A DNA stretch of 25,407 nt from an uncultured Clostridia bacterium (GCA_947629735.1 CANREX010000003.1:1-25407); one strand, 5' to 3'; positions 7,490 through 15,252 are shown, numbered from the stretch's first letter. Made by a program: numbers and translations. The notes: generated from the letters alone by a model not told the origin.

Positions 7490-8653
7490 ATGAAGAAATT
7501 TATCACGACATTATGTTCGCTCGGACTCATTGCATTTTCAGCGCCTTTGTCGGTTGCCAGCGTTTGCGCATCGGCAGACGGAGTGACGCTTGCGCATAAC
7601 TGCAAGAGCGCATATTTGTGCGACTATTATTCGGGCGAATGCGTCTATAAGGAAAACGAGACAAAAAGATTGCCCATTGCGAGCGTCTGCAAAGTCATGA
7701 CTTTGACGCTTTGCTTCGAGGCAGTGGAAGAGGGAAAACTTTCCCTTGACGATTCGATAAGGGTTAGCGAAAGAGCGGCGGGAATGGGCGGCTCTCAGGT
7801 ATTTTTGCAGAGCGGGCTTTCATATCCGCTCGACGAACTTGTCAAAAGCATAATAGTCTGCTCGGCAAACGACAGCTGCGTCGCGGTTTCGGAAGCCGTA
7901 AGCGGAAGCGAGGAGGCGTTCGTCGCCAAGATGAACAAGCGTGCGGAAGAGCTCGGCTGCGAGGACACTCTCTTTTCAAATTGCACGGGTCTGCCCAAAG
8001 AAACACAGTATTCGTGCGCGAAAGACGTCGCAATAATGTTTTCCAACCTAATAAAGCATGAAGAATACTTCAAATACAGCAAAATCTGGCTGGAAGATTT
8101 CATTCATCCCGACGAAAGAAAGACTACGATAACCAACACGAACAAACTTATAAGAAAGTACAGCCCCTGCGACGGCGGCAAGACGGGCTTTACAAACGAA
8201 GCGGGTTTCTGCCTCGCCGCAACGGCGGAAAAAGATAATTCCCGCCTAATTGCGGTAGTTCTCGGCGCGGACACGGGCGATAACCGCTTCGATTCGGTCA
8301 TAAAAATGTTCGACTACGGCTTTGCGAATTACAAAAACAAAATCGTCCTCGACAGCACTGTAAATCTCAACGAAAGGCTTTGCGTCGACGGCGGCAAAAA
8401 GGACTGCATAGCGGTAAGACCCGAGCGTTCGAGCTATATTTTCAGCGCAAACGGGGCAAACGACGAAATTACCCGTAACGTCGTTTTCGAAAGGGCGAAA
8501 GCGCCTGTTTCAAAGGGTGAAAGCGTAGGTTATGTGGAAATCTACAAAAACGGCATAATCTCCGACAAGGTAAATCTCGTCGCGGCGGAGGACGTCGAAA
8601 AGCGCAATTTCGGCGACAACTTCAAAAAAGCGGCTCACGATTGGACTCTTTGA
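7490..8653 (+). CDS. dacF: D-alanyl-D-alanine carboxypeptidase, DacF type (S11)
   Basis: Exported penicillin-binding enzyme that trims the terminal D-alanine from peptidoglycan stem peptides; DacF in B. subtilis acts in the forespore. An N-terminal signal peptide (MKKF start, hydrophobic core to about 22, ASADG near 27-31) precedes the catalytic triad motifs SVCK (65-68), SAN (125-127) and KTG (231-233), with a C-terminal beta domain after about 290. The usual SxTK here has cysteine at the third position, and the mature protein carries about 14 cysteines, which is odd for an exported protein and fits an anaerobe. The ATG at 7490 gives a standard signal peptide, but a TTG at 7472 has a better ribosome site (AAAGG at 7461-7465) and would add six residues. 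Confidence 0.92.
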   Translation: MKKFITTLCSLGLIAFSAPLSVASVCASADGVTLAHNCKSAYLCDYYSGECVYKENETKRLPIASVCKVMTLTLCFEAVEEGKLSLDDSIRVSERAAGMGGSQVFLQSGLSYPLDELVKSIIVCSANDSCVAVSEAVSGSEEAFVAKMNKRAEELGCEDTLFSNCTGLPKETQYSCAKDVAIMFSNLIKHEEYFKYSKIWLEDFIHPDERKTTITNTNKLIRKYSPCDGGKTGFTNEAGFCLAATAEKDNSRLIAVVLGADTGDNRFDSVIKMFDYGFANYKNKIVLDSTVNLNERLCVDGGKKDCIAVRPERSSYIFSANGANDEITRNVVFERAKAPVSKGESVGYVEIYKNGIISDKVNLVAAEDVEKRNFGDNFKKAAHDWTL

Positions 8654-8723
8654 CGTCCACAAAATAAGCGACGTCAACACAATAATCGATATCCACAGAA
8701 TTGGCGATATCCACCTAATCAAT
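8652..8723 (+). repeat. Four imperfect 18-bp tandem repeats, each headed by a 6-bp palindrome
   Basis: The units are GACGTCCACAAAATAAGC (8652-8669), GACGTCAACACAATAATC (8670-8687), GATATCCACAGAATTGGC (8688-8705) and GATATCCACCTAATCAAT (8706-8723). Each starts with a perfect hexamer palindrome (GACGTC twice, GATATC twice) at exactly 18-bp spacing and contains a conserved CAC and AAT. The first unit contains part of the dacF stop codon. The array does not form a terminator-like hairpin with a T-run. Its function is unknown: it could be a protein-binding array or slippage-derived sequence. Confidence 0.85.
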
Positions 8724-8751
8724 TTATTTAAATGAATTGCGCGTATTTCAT

Positions 8752-8780
8752 TTGACTATTTCAAAGACCTTTGGTAAAAT
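8752..8780 (+). promoter_or_regulatory. Sigma-A-type promoter of the lysA operon
   Basis: TTGACT (8752-8757), exactly 17 bp, then TAAAAT (8775-8780). The predicted start is near 8787, giving a leader of about 25 nt that contains the ribosome site GGAGG (8800-8804). The leader is too short for a lysine riboswitch. The xer promoter at 18550-18578 uses the same two hexamers and spacing. Confidence 0.8.
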
Positions 8781-8811
8781 TATTAAAAGATAATTTGCCG
8801 GAGGTCTTTTT

Positions 8812-10137
8812 ATGCACCAAAGAGAAACTCTGAAAATAAACGGAAAGGGACATCTTGAAATTGGCGGCTGCGACTGCGTTGACCTCGCCAAGCAATTCGG
8901 AACGCCTTTGTATGTTTTCGACGAGAAATACATTCGCAAAATGGCGCGCACCTACAAGCAGACAATCGACTTGAATTACGGCGGCAACGGCTTGGTTTTG
9001 TATGCTTCCAAGGCGTTTTCATGCAAGGCTATATATAAAATCGCAGACAGCGAAGGGATAGGGTGCGACGTCGTTTCGGGCGGCGAGCTCTACACGGCGT
9101 TTCAAGCGGGCTTCCCCGCGAAAAAGATCTATTTTCACGGCAACAACAAGACGGTTGAGGAACTCACCGAAGCGGTTAAAAGCGGCGTCGGCGGCGTCAT
9201 TGTCGATTCCTACCGCGAAGCGGATATTTTAGACGGCATCGCAAAGGCGAAAGGCGTCAGGCAAAACGTACTTATCAGGATAAACCCCGGCGTCGAAGCG
9301 CACACGCACGCTTACATTCAGACGGCGCGCACCGATTCAAAATTCGGTTTTTCGATTTCCGACGGCACTGCATATAATATAACGACGCATATTTTAACGC
9401 TTAAAAACCTCAATTTGCAGGGTTTTCACTGCCATATCGGCTCGCAGATATTTGAAAAGCAGTCGTTTGTGCTCGCCGCAAACAAGGTCATGGACTTTAT
9501 CGCCGACGTCAAAGCAAAGTTAAATTTCGAGGCGGCAACGCTGAATATAGGCGGAGGCTTCGGTATTCATTATACGGACGACGACCCCGTGCTCACCGAA
9601 AAAGATTACGCGGAATATCTGACCATGCTTATCGACGCGATAAAAGCCAAGGCGGGCGAACACAAACTTTCGCTTCCGTACCTTCTCATCGAGCCCGGCA
9701 GATCTATCGTGGGAGAGGCGGGGATAACGCTCTATACGGTTGGCGCAATCAAGGATATCCCGGGCATAAAAAAGTACGTCGCAATCGACGGCGGAATGTT
9801 CGAAAACCCGCGTTATGCGCTCTACCAATCTAAGTACACCGTAGTCAAAGCAAACGACATGAATGCGGAATGTACTCAGAAGGTCACTATCGCGGGCAAA
9901 TGTTGCGAAAGCGGAGATCTTATCGCGGTGGACGTCCCCCTGCCTGAGGTGGAAAGCGGGGATATACTTGCGGTGCTCTCGACGGGCGCATACAATTATT
10001 CCATGGCGAGCAATTACAATAGGAATTTTATCCCGCAGGCGATACTCGTAAACGACGGAAAAGCCGAAACGATAATCAAAAAGCAGACGTATGAAGATTT
10101 GGTCAGGAACGACGTTATTCCCGAAAGGTTAGGTTGA
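8812..10137 (+). CDS. lysA: Diaminopimelate decarboxylase
   Basis: PLP-dependent cytosolic enzyme converting meso-diaminopimelate to lysine, the last step of lysine synthesis. Residue K67 in YASKAF forms the Schiff base with PLP. The barrel contains FHCHIGSQ (205-212), the glycine-rich phosphate loop NIGGGFG and EPGRS at about 294-298. The C-terminal beta domain has the partner-subunit active-site motif CESGD (365-369) and YNYSMASNYN. Length 441 fits the family. The ATG at 8812 is set by GGAGG at 8800-8804. It heads an operon with an M50 protease and scpAB; the stop lies one base before the next start codon. In B. subtilis lysA also lies between dacF and scpAB. Confidence 0.97.
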   Translation: MHQRETLKINGKGHLEIGGCDCVDLAKQFGTPLYVFDEKYIRKMARTYKQTIDLNYGGNGLVLYASKAFSCKAIYKIADSEGIGCDVVSGGELYTAFQAGFPAKKIYFHGNNKTVEELTEAVKSGVGGVIVDSYREADILDGIAKAKGVRQNVLIRINPGVEAHTHAYIQTARTDSKFGFSISDGTAYNITTHILTLKNLNLQGFHCHIGSQIFEKQSFVLAANKVMDFIADVKAKLNFEAATLNIGGGFGIHYTDDDPVLTEKDYAEYLTMLIDAIKAKAGEHKLSLPYLLIEPGRSIVGEAGITLYTVGAIKDIPGIKKYVAIDGGMFENPRYALYQSKYTVVKANDMNAECTQKVTIAGKCCESGDLIAVDVPLPEVESGDILAVLSTGAYNYSMASNYNRNFIPQAILVNDGKAETIIKKQTYEDLVRNDVIPERLG

Positions 10138-10138
10138 A

Positions 10139-10843
10139 GTGGCGACTGTTATTGAAATTTTGGCAAGATTGATAGCTCTGGTATGCGTTTTTTCGCCGCA
10201 TGAATTTGCTCATGCGTATGTTGCGTATAAAAACGGCGACCCGACTGCCAAAATGAGAGGAAGGATGACGCTCAACCCCTTAAAACATCTCGACCCGATA
10301 GGCTACGTATTGGTGGTTGCGGCGGGGTTCGGCTGGGCTAAACCCGTGCCCGTTGACCCTTATAATTTCAGAAACTACAAAAAAGGCATGTTTCTGACGG
10401 CGATAGCGGGCGTAGTCGTCAACTATATCATAGCGTTTTTTGCCTATTTAATCTTTGTATTGATTGTTCGCTTTTTAATACCCGTTGCTTCGGCTTCGGC
10501 AGTCGGATATTATTTCGCGTACTTTTTACAGGCTACTTTCTTTTTGATATTCGCTTACAGCCTGTATTCGTTTGTCTTCAATCTCTTGCCTTTGTATCCC
10601 CTCGACGGGTTCAGGGTGGTGGAATCGCTTACCCGCCAAATTAACCCCGTACAGAGGTTCTTGCGCGAATACGGGCAGATGATTTTGATAATTTTAATCG
10701 CAGAAGGGTTGATTTGCAGCATTGTCGCGCGGTATCTTCCGATTGCGCAGTATTTCAGCGTTTTGTACTACGTTTCGTGGTTTGCACAGAACATTATAGG
10801 CTTTCCGATTCAGGCGGCTTGGGGGTGGATATTAAGGATATGA
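10139..10843 (+). CDS. Site-2-type (M50) membrane metalloprotease, rhomboid-like size
   Basis: Polytopic zinc peptidase of the short YwhC/Rv-type M50B subgroup, which cleaves within or near membranes; the substrate is unknown. The HEFAH zinc motif (21-25) is inside the first helix, and the third zinc ligand is the aspartate of LYPLDG (about D156). Further helices lie near 93-118, 122-150, 180-200 and 205-225. Length 234 is usual. The start is GTG at 10139, one base after the lysA stop, with AGG at 10131-10133 as ribosome site. The end overlaps scpA by four bases (ATGA). The M50-scpA-scpB arrangement is widespread in Clostridia, but a functional link is not established. Confidence 0.93.
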   Translation: MATVIEILARLIALVCVFSPHEFAHAYVAYKNGDPTAKMRGRMTLNPLKHLDPIGYVLVVAAGFGWAKPVPVDPYNFRNYKKGMFLTAIAGVVVNYIIAFFAYLIFVLIVRFLIPVASASAVGYYFAYFLQATFFLIFAYSLYSFVFNLLPLYPLDGFRVVESLTRQINPVQRFLREYGQMILIILIAEGLICSIVARYLPIAQYFSVLYYVSWFAQNIIGFPIQAAWGWILRI

Positions 10844-11655
10844 ACGAAGAAGATTATTCCGATTTCGAATCGATCGTCGATTATAAAACCGTTTTGGACG
10901 TCTTTGAAGGTCCTCTCGATTTGCTGTTGCACCTGATAAATATCAATAAGATAAGGATAGAGGACATCTTCGTATCCAAAGTCACGGAGCAATTTCTCGA
11001 CTATATCGAGTACATGAAAACCCAGCCAAGCCGCGACGTGGACAAGGAAAGCGAATATCTCGCCATGGCGGCGCAGATAATCTACATAAAATCAAAGGCG
11101 ATAGTGCCCGTCGTGGAAGTCAACGGCGAAGAGATGGGCGGCGCGGACGAAGAGCAGCAGGCGCTCATCGAACAGCTCAAACAGCGAGAATTCGAACTGA
11201 TAAAGGAGCAAACGCCCAAGCTGAAAACGCTTGAAACGATAGGCTACTATTATAAAGAACCCGATTCGGCGATTTCCAAGCCCAAAGTAATTTATAAAGA
11301 TTTCAACCTCGACGCGCTGTTGCACGCGTTTGCGAACATGCTTCTCCGCAACGAAAGTTTGCAGCGCGAAAAGGACAGCTTCAAAGAAATTCCCAAAGAC
11401 GAATACACCGTACAGGACAGGGTCGCGCATATAAGGTCGAGCCTTGCGGAAAAGGGGGAGATAAATTTCGAAGACCTGTTTACCAGATTCTCCCGCAACG
11501 AAGTCATAACGACTTTTCAGGCGCTTCTCGAAATGCTCAAATTCCAATATATTTTTGTAGAGCAGGCGGACGTCTTCGGAAATATACTCATTAAAAATAA
11601 TCCCGACGCGGATATGAAGGACATCAACAGTGAACAATTTGACGAATATAATTGA
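10840..11655 (+). CDS. scpA: Segregation and condensation protein A
   Basis: Kleisin subunit that bridges the SMC heads in the bacterial condensin SMC-ScpA-ScpB, needed for chromosome compaction and segregation. The N-terminal family signature FEGPLDLLLHLININKIRIEDI starts near residue 23; the SMC-neck-binding helices follow, then a charged middle (EEQQALIEQLKQREFELIKE, about 103-122) and a C-terminal winged helix with FEDLFTRFSRNEVITTFQALLEMLK. The ATG at 10840 was chosen because it overlaps the M50 stop as ATGA, follows AAGGAT, and gives 271 residues; an upstream in-frame extension into the M50 gene has no family similarity. The end overlaps scpB by 26 nt. Confidence 0.95.
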   Translation: MNEEDYSDFESIVDYKTVLDVFEGPLDLLLHLININKIRIEDIFVSKVTEQFLDYIEYMKTQPSRDVDKESEYLAMAAQIIYIKSKAIVPVVEVNGEEMGGADEEQQALIEQLKQREFELIKEQTPKLKTLETIGYYYKEPDSAISKPKVIYKDFNLDALLHAFANMLLRNESLQREKDSFKEIPKDEYTVQDRVAHIRSSLAEKGEINFEDLFTRFSRNEVITTFQALLEMLKFQYIFVEQADVFGNILIKNNPDADMKDINSEQFDEYN

Positions 11656-12376
11656 GGGCATTGTATTTGCTTCCGGCGAAGCCGTGCCCGTAAAATACAT
11701 AATAGAAAAGTTGGGCTGCACCTTGAAAGAGGTCAACGCCTGCATAGACAAGCTCAAAGAAAAGTACGGCGAAGAGAGCGGAATACAACTGCTCACATTC
11801 AACGGCAAGCTGCAATTTGCCTCAAATCCCACATACAAAGAGCAGATTTCAAGCGTTTTGACGCCTATCAAGGAGAAGGAGTTTACAAAGACCATTCTCG
11901 AATGCGCTGCGCTTATCGCGTACAAACAGCCAGTAACAAAGGGCGAGCTTGAAGAGATAAGGCAGGTCAACTGCGACTACGCCGTGCATACGCTCTTGGA
12001 GCTGAAAATGATTGAGCCTTGCGGGAGGAAAGACGCCGTCGGCAAGCCCATTCTTTACTGCACCACAGACGAATTTTTGAAGCGCTTCCGCCTTAATTCA
12101 ATAGACGAACTGCCCGATTACGACGATTTGATGGCGCAGATAGCCGAGCTCAACGACACGATTTTGCGCGAAGAAGAGGGCGGGAATTACCTGTATAGAA
12201 AGGACGAGTACAACCCCGAAGAGGACAGCGAATCCGAGCAAAGCGAAAAGTCCGAAAAGCCCGAAAAGAAAGCGGACGAGTTGCATGTCGAGGAAAAGTC
12301 GGGGGACGTCACGGGCGAAAGCTACTCCGTGCCCGAGTTTTTGAACGGCGAGGAAGACGTCATAGAAGTAAAATAA
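11630..12376 (+). CDS. scpB: Segregation and condensation protein B
   Basis: Dimeric winged-helix partner of ScpA in the SMC complex. The first ~170 residues are the conserved tandem winged-helix core: IEGIVFASGEAVPVKYI at the start, ALIAYKQPVTKGELEEIRQV around 97-116, and the GRKDAVGKPILYCTTDEFL block around 132-150. Beyond that is a tail of about 75 residues rich in Glu, Ser and Lys (SESEQSEKSEKPEKK) that has no counterpart in the core family and is probably disordered. The start is GTG at 11630, preceded by AAGGA at 11615-11619 inside scpA. It is the last gene of the lysA operon, ending just before a strong terminator. Confidence 0.94.
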   Translation: MNNLTNIIEGIVFASGEAVPVKYIIEKLGCTLKEVNACIDKLKEKYGEESGIQLLTFNGKLQFASNPTYKEQISSVLTPIKEKEFTKTILECAALIAYKQPVTKGELEEIRQVNCDYAVHTLLELKMIEPCGRKDAVGKPILYCTTDEFLKRFRLNSIDELPDYDDLMAQIAELNDTILREEEGGNYLYRKDEYNPEEDSESEQSEKSEKPEKKADELHVEEKSGDVTGESYSVPEFLNGEEDVIEVK

Positions 12377-12390
12377 ATAATGTAAAATTT

Positions 12391-12415
12391 GCCCGCGCAA
12401 GCCGCGGGCTTTTTT
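12391..12415 (+). terminator. Intrinsic terminator of the lysA-scpB operon
   Basis: GC-only stem GCCCGCG (12391-12397) and CGCGGGC (12403-12409), five-base loop, followed by six T (12410-12415). It lies 14 bp after the scpB stop codon. Confidence 0.93.
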
Positions 12416-12535
12416 GCTGCAAAAAACCATAAATTTATATTAAAATGCGCTGAATTTGCAAAAAATCAACCTTGCTCAAAATTGTTTTAGCCCAAATTAA
12501 AGTATATTAAATTTCATAATACAGATAATAATAGC

Positions 12536-13057
12536 GTGAGTGAAGCGTTGGTTTATCTTTCCGCAATAGGGTTTTTTATTTCGGTTTTTCCGATTCACTT
12601 TTTCAATTACGTCTATATATCGACCGAAAAGCCTTACGCGTCGCTCAACGTGAGCATTTACAGGCTGATACCCATACTCAATGTCAATACAGTCGCGAAC
12701 AGTTTCACCGAAATGGACATCAACGGAAAGAAAAAGAAGATGGACAAATCGTTCATCAACAAAAACGCGTTGAAGATTTTCAACAACCTTTGCATTACAA
12801 AGATCGTGCAGTTGGGAGATTTCGGACTGAAAAAGACATCGAACGTCTATGCGGCGTTTGCGGAAAATTGTTTAACTCAGGCGCTTTACGCGTTTGTGCG
12901 GGTGAACGGCGGAAGAACAAAGCTCAGAAATTACGTACTTTTAAACTACGAGCACGAGCACGTCACTTATTATATGAAATTAGTCGGAGTGATAAATTTG
13001 CTTACGATAAGCAAGATCATTTCGCTTTTGATATTGGAGAAATTACATGAACACTAA
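12536..13057 (+). CDS. Small membrane-anchored protein upstream of ytfJ (YtfI/DUF2953-like by position)
   Basis: Not recognised with confidence. The 173-residue protein has an N-terminal membrane helix (about 4-27), a soluble middle rich in Lys/Asn, and a hydrophobic C-terminal helix (about 148-166). In Bacillota the gene directly before ytfJ often encodes a DUF2953/YtfI protein with this layout: an N-terminal anchor, then a beta-rich domain, here with YISTEKPYASLNVSIYRLIP and MDINGKKKKMDKSF. Assignment rests on position and shape only. The start is GTG at 12536 with no ribosome site and weak promoter-like sequences upstream (CATAAT at 12515, GATAAT at 12524), so it is uncertain. It overlaps ytfJ by 11 nt, which argues for co-expression with that sporulation gene. 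Confidence 0.75.
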   Translation: MSEALVYLSAIGFFISVFPIHFFNYVYISTEKPYASLNVSIYRLIPILNVNTVANSFTEMDINGKKKKMDKSFINKNALKIFNNLCITKIVQLGDFGLKKTSNVYAAFAENCLTQALYAFVRVNGGRTKLRNYVLLNYEHEHVTYYMKLVGVINLLTISKIISLLILEKLHEH

Positions 13058-13424
13058 ATTAAAAAAGAGCCAAAAGGACAACGTTTTCGAAAGAAGCAAT
13101 ATTTCCATTGAGAAAATAGCCGACGCAAACACGGTGGTAGGGGAATCTATAATCACCGTGAGCGGGGCGCAGATTATTCCGCTTTCGTCGGTTACGATAG
13201 TAAACCTCGGCGGCGGAGGAGAATACGGGGATATGAAGACCTACAAGGCGAGCGAAGGTTTCAAGTTGGCGGGCGGCAACGGAGCGGTCATCACGGTTAA
13301 ACCCAAAGGATTTTTGGTGGATAACGGCAAGGTTTGCAAGCTGTTGAAGATGGAAGACGGCGCGCTTGACTATCTTATTGATAAAACGGGAGAGCTTGTC
13401 AAAGCAATTTCAGATAATGTGTAA
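13047..13424 (+). CDS. ytfJ: GerW family sporulation protein YtfJ
   Basis: Family of spore proteins; B. subtilis YtfJ is made in the forespore and GerW is linked to germination. The 125-residue protein shows the family core: VVGESIITVSGAQIIPLSSV (about 31-50), then a glycine-rich turn GGGGEYG (55-61), then GGNGAVITVKPKGFLV (77-92) and a C-terminal GALDYLIDKTGELV. A GGAG at 13036-13039 precedes the ATG at 13047, which lies inside the preceding gene. The stop codon overlaps the dacB start. Together with spoIVB it is the clearest sign that the organism carries an endospore programme. Confidence 0.9.
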   Translation: MNTKLKKSQKDNVFERSNISIEKIADANTVVGESIITVSGAQIIPLSSVTIVNLGGGGEYGDMKTYKASEGFKLAGGNGAVITVKPKGFLVDNGKVCKLLKMEDGALDYLIDKTGELVKAISDNV

Positions 13425-14445
13425 AGACAAGAAAAGACTTAAATTTAGTCTTATAATGCTTATTTTTGCCGTAATTTTATCATTATCAGCCATTTTACCA
13501 ACTACTATGTCAGACATAAAATATGCCAATGCGGACGGTAAAGCGGAAATTGCCATGGAATTGACAAAAGGCAAGGTGCTCTATGAAAAGAACGCCGATT
13601 ATAAGCTTCCCATGGCGAGCACGACCAAGATTATGACGGCATTGCTTATCTGTGAAGATTGCGACCTTGACGAAGTGATAACAGTTCCCGACGAAGCAGT
13701 CGGAATAGAGGGTTCGAGCATTTATTTGAAATACAGCGAAGAAATATCGGTTCGCGACCTTCTATACGGGCTTATGCTGCGTTCGGGCAACGACGCCGCG
13801 ACGGCGCTTGCAATTCACCACAGCGGAAGCGTAACAAAATTCGTCGAGGATATGAATAAAAAGGCGAGCGAAATCGGCGTAAAAGACACAAATTTTTCTA
13901 ACCCGAGCGGGCTTCCCGACGAAAATCACTACACGACCGCGAGAGATCTTTGTCTTATCGCGAGATATGCGATGAACAATGAAGTTTTCGGCGAGGTTGT
14001 CGCATGCAAAAACTATTCGGGAAAATTCCGCAGTTTCACGAACAAAAACAAAATTTTGTTTACTTTGGACGGGGCAAACGGCGTTAAAACGGGGTATACG
14101 GTCAAAGCGGGTAGATGTCTTGTATCCAGCGCGAAACGCGACGGAATGGACGTGATTTGCGTGGTTTTAAACTGCTATGACATGTACGAGCGCAGCGTTG
14201 AAATCATAGAAAATTGTTTTTCGAAATATCGCCTTGAAAGCATTTCGGGCGACAGAATATTCTATTTTAAGGGAAAAGCGTGTCGGCTGATAAATGACTA
14301 CACCGTTTGCATTGAGCGCGACGCGGATTTGATTTACGAAGTCTGCGATACGGATTTAAGCGCAAAAAACGGCGGCGCGATAGCAAAATTGAATATTTTT
14401 TATCAAAAAGACTTGATTTTCAGCGAATTTTTATATAGTATTTAA
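13417..14445 (+). CDS. dacB: D-alanyl-D-alanine carboxypeptidase, DacB type (S11)
   Basis: Second exported S11 penicillin-binding enzyme of the window; in B. subtilis DacB tunes spore cortex cross-linking. From the ATG at 13417 there is a basic n-region (KDKKRLK) and hydrophobic core (11-29), then the active-site motifs STTK (68-71), SGN (123-125) and KTG (224-226). The ATG at 13417 overlaps the ytfJ stop by eight bases and gives a proper signal peptide (342 residues); an in-frame start farther up would place extra residues before the signal and duplicate ytfJ sequence. Many cysteines are present in the exported part, as in DacF. In B. subtilis dacB is followed by spmA-spmB-rluB; here rluB follows directly. 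Confidence 0.9.
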   Translation: MCKDKKRLKFSLIMLIFAVILSLSAILPTTMSDIKYANADGKAEIAMELTKGKVLYEKNADYKLPMASTTKIMTALLICEDCDLDEVITVPDEAVGIEGSSIYLKYSEEISVRDLLYGLMLRSGNDAATALAIHHSGSVTKFVEDMNKKASEIGVKDTNFSNPSGLPDENHYTTARDLCLIARYAMNNEVFGEVVACKNYSGKFRSFTNKNKILFTLDGANGVKTGYTVKAGRCLVSSAKRDGMDVICVVLNCYDMYERSVEIIENCFSKYRLESISGDRIFYFKGKACRLINDYTVCIERDADLIYEVCDTDLSAKNGGAIAKLNIFYQKDLIFSEFLYSI

Positions 14446-14479
14446 TTAAGTAAATTTCACTTGAAAATCGGTAATTTGA

Positions 14480-15178
14480 ATGAGATTAAACAAATTTCTC
14501 GCCTCTTGCGGCGTCGCTTCGCGCAGGGAATGTGATAATTTAATAGGGCAAGGCAGGGTAACCGTAAACGGAAAACCGGCAACTCTCGGCGTCGACGTCG
14601 GCGGCGACGACAAAGTTCTGGTGGACGGCAGGGAGGTTTCCCTCAAAAAGAACGAATATTACATTCTAAACAAGCCCAAAGGATATCTTAGCGCTGTGAA
14701 GGACGACAAGGGCAGAAAGACGGTAATAGATCTGATGCCGCGGGACGTCGGCAGAATTTATCCCATCGGCCGCCTCGATTACGACAGCGAAGGGCTGCTC
14801 ATTTTGACAACGGACGGCGCGTTGGCGCAACATTTGACTCATCCTTCAAACAACGTTCCAAAGACCTACCTCGTGAAGATAGAGGGAACGATAACCGAAA
14901 GCGGGCTTAACCCGATAAGGAGCGGCGTGGATATCGGCGGCTACGTCACAAAAAAGTGTAAGGCGCATATCGTCGAAACGAACAAGGAATACACCAAAAT
15001 TCACGTGACGATAACGGAAGGGAAGAACCGAGAAATAAGAAAGATGTTCGAAGCTATCGGGAAACAGGTTTCGCTTTTAAAGAGAATAAAAGTAGGGGAG
15101 CTGACCTTGCGCGGGCTCGACAGGGGGTGTTACAGAAAACTCACCCCGCAGGAAGTGGCATATCTGATGACATTATAA
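14480..15178 (+). CDS. rluB: rRNA pseudouridine synthase, RluB/RsuA family
   Basis: Converts a specific uridine of 23S (RluB) or 16S (RsuA) rRNA to pseudouridine. An S4 RNA-binding domain (1-60, starting MRLNKFLASCGVASRR) precedes the catalytic domain with GRLDYDSEGLLILT, where D100 is the catalytic aspartate, and the later KNREIRKMFEAIGKQV block. Length 232 is normal. RluB rather than RsuA is favoured by synteny with dacB in B. subtilis, not by a specific residue. There is no clear ribosome site before the ATG. A tandem 18-bp duplication spans its stop codon, and a strong terminator shared with lexA follows. Confidence 0.93.
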   Translation: MRLNKFLASCGVASRRECDNLIGQGRVTVNGKPATLGVDVGGDDKVLVDGREVSLKKNEYYILNKPKGYLSAVKDDKGRKTVIDLMPRDVGRIYPIGRLDYDSEGLLILTTDGALAQHLTHPSNNVPKTYLVKIEGTITESGLNPIRSGVDIGGYVTKKCKAHIVETNKEYTKIHVTITEGKNREIRKMFEAIGKQVSLLKRIKVGELTLRGLDRGCYRKLTPQEVAYLMTL

Positions 15179-15205
15179 TAAAATATGGCATTATAATAAA
15201 ATAGG
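15171..15205 (+). repeat. Tandem duplication of an 18-bp unit across the rluB stop codon
   Basis: CATTATAATAAAATATGG (15171-15188) is followed at once by CATTATAATAAAATAGG (15189-15205), identical except for one missing T. The rluB stop TAA (15176-15178) lies in the first unit. The second unit runs into the left arm of the terminator stem. Confidence 0.85.
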
Positions 15206-15241
15206 CGCGGCGTGAAATTTTTTTCACGCCGCGCCTATTTT
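15198..15241. terminator. Bidirectional terminator between rluB and lexA
   Basis: Perfect 20-bp stem: left arm 15198-15217, right arm 15222-15241, with a TTTT tetraloop. The GC-rich core GGCGCGGCGTG pairs with CACGCCGCGCC, and AAAATA/TATTTT flanks give a U-rich end in both directions. It sits between the convergent genes rluB and lexA. Confidence 0.93.
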
Positions 15242-15252
15242 AAAACTTATAT

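Noticed and set aside
8652..8723. CRISPR-like array after dacF.
   Set aside because: The 18-bp units are directly adjacent with no spacers and are imperfect.
8763..8809. AAAGACCT (8763-8770) is complementary to AGGTCTTT (8802-8809), which covers part of the lysA ribosome site; it looked like a translation-blocking hairpin.
   Set aside because: The lysA promoter -10 is at 8775-8780, so the first arm lies in the promoter spacer and would not be in the mRNA.
8781..8811. Lysine riboswitch before lysA.
   Set aside because: The predicted leader is only about 25 nt; the L-box needs well over 150 nt.
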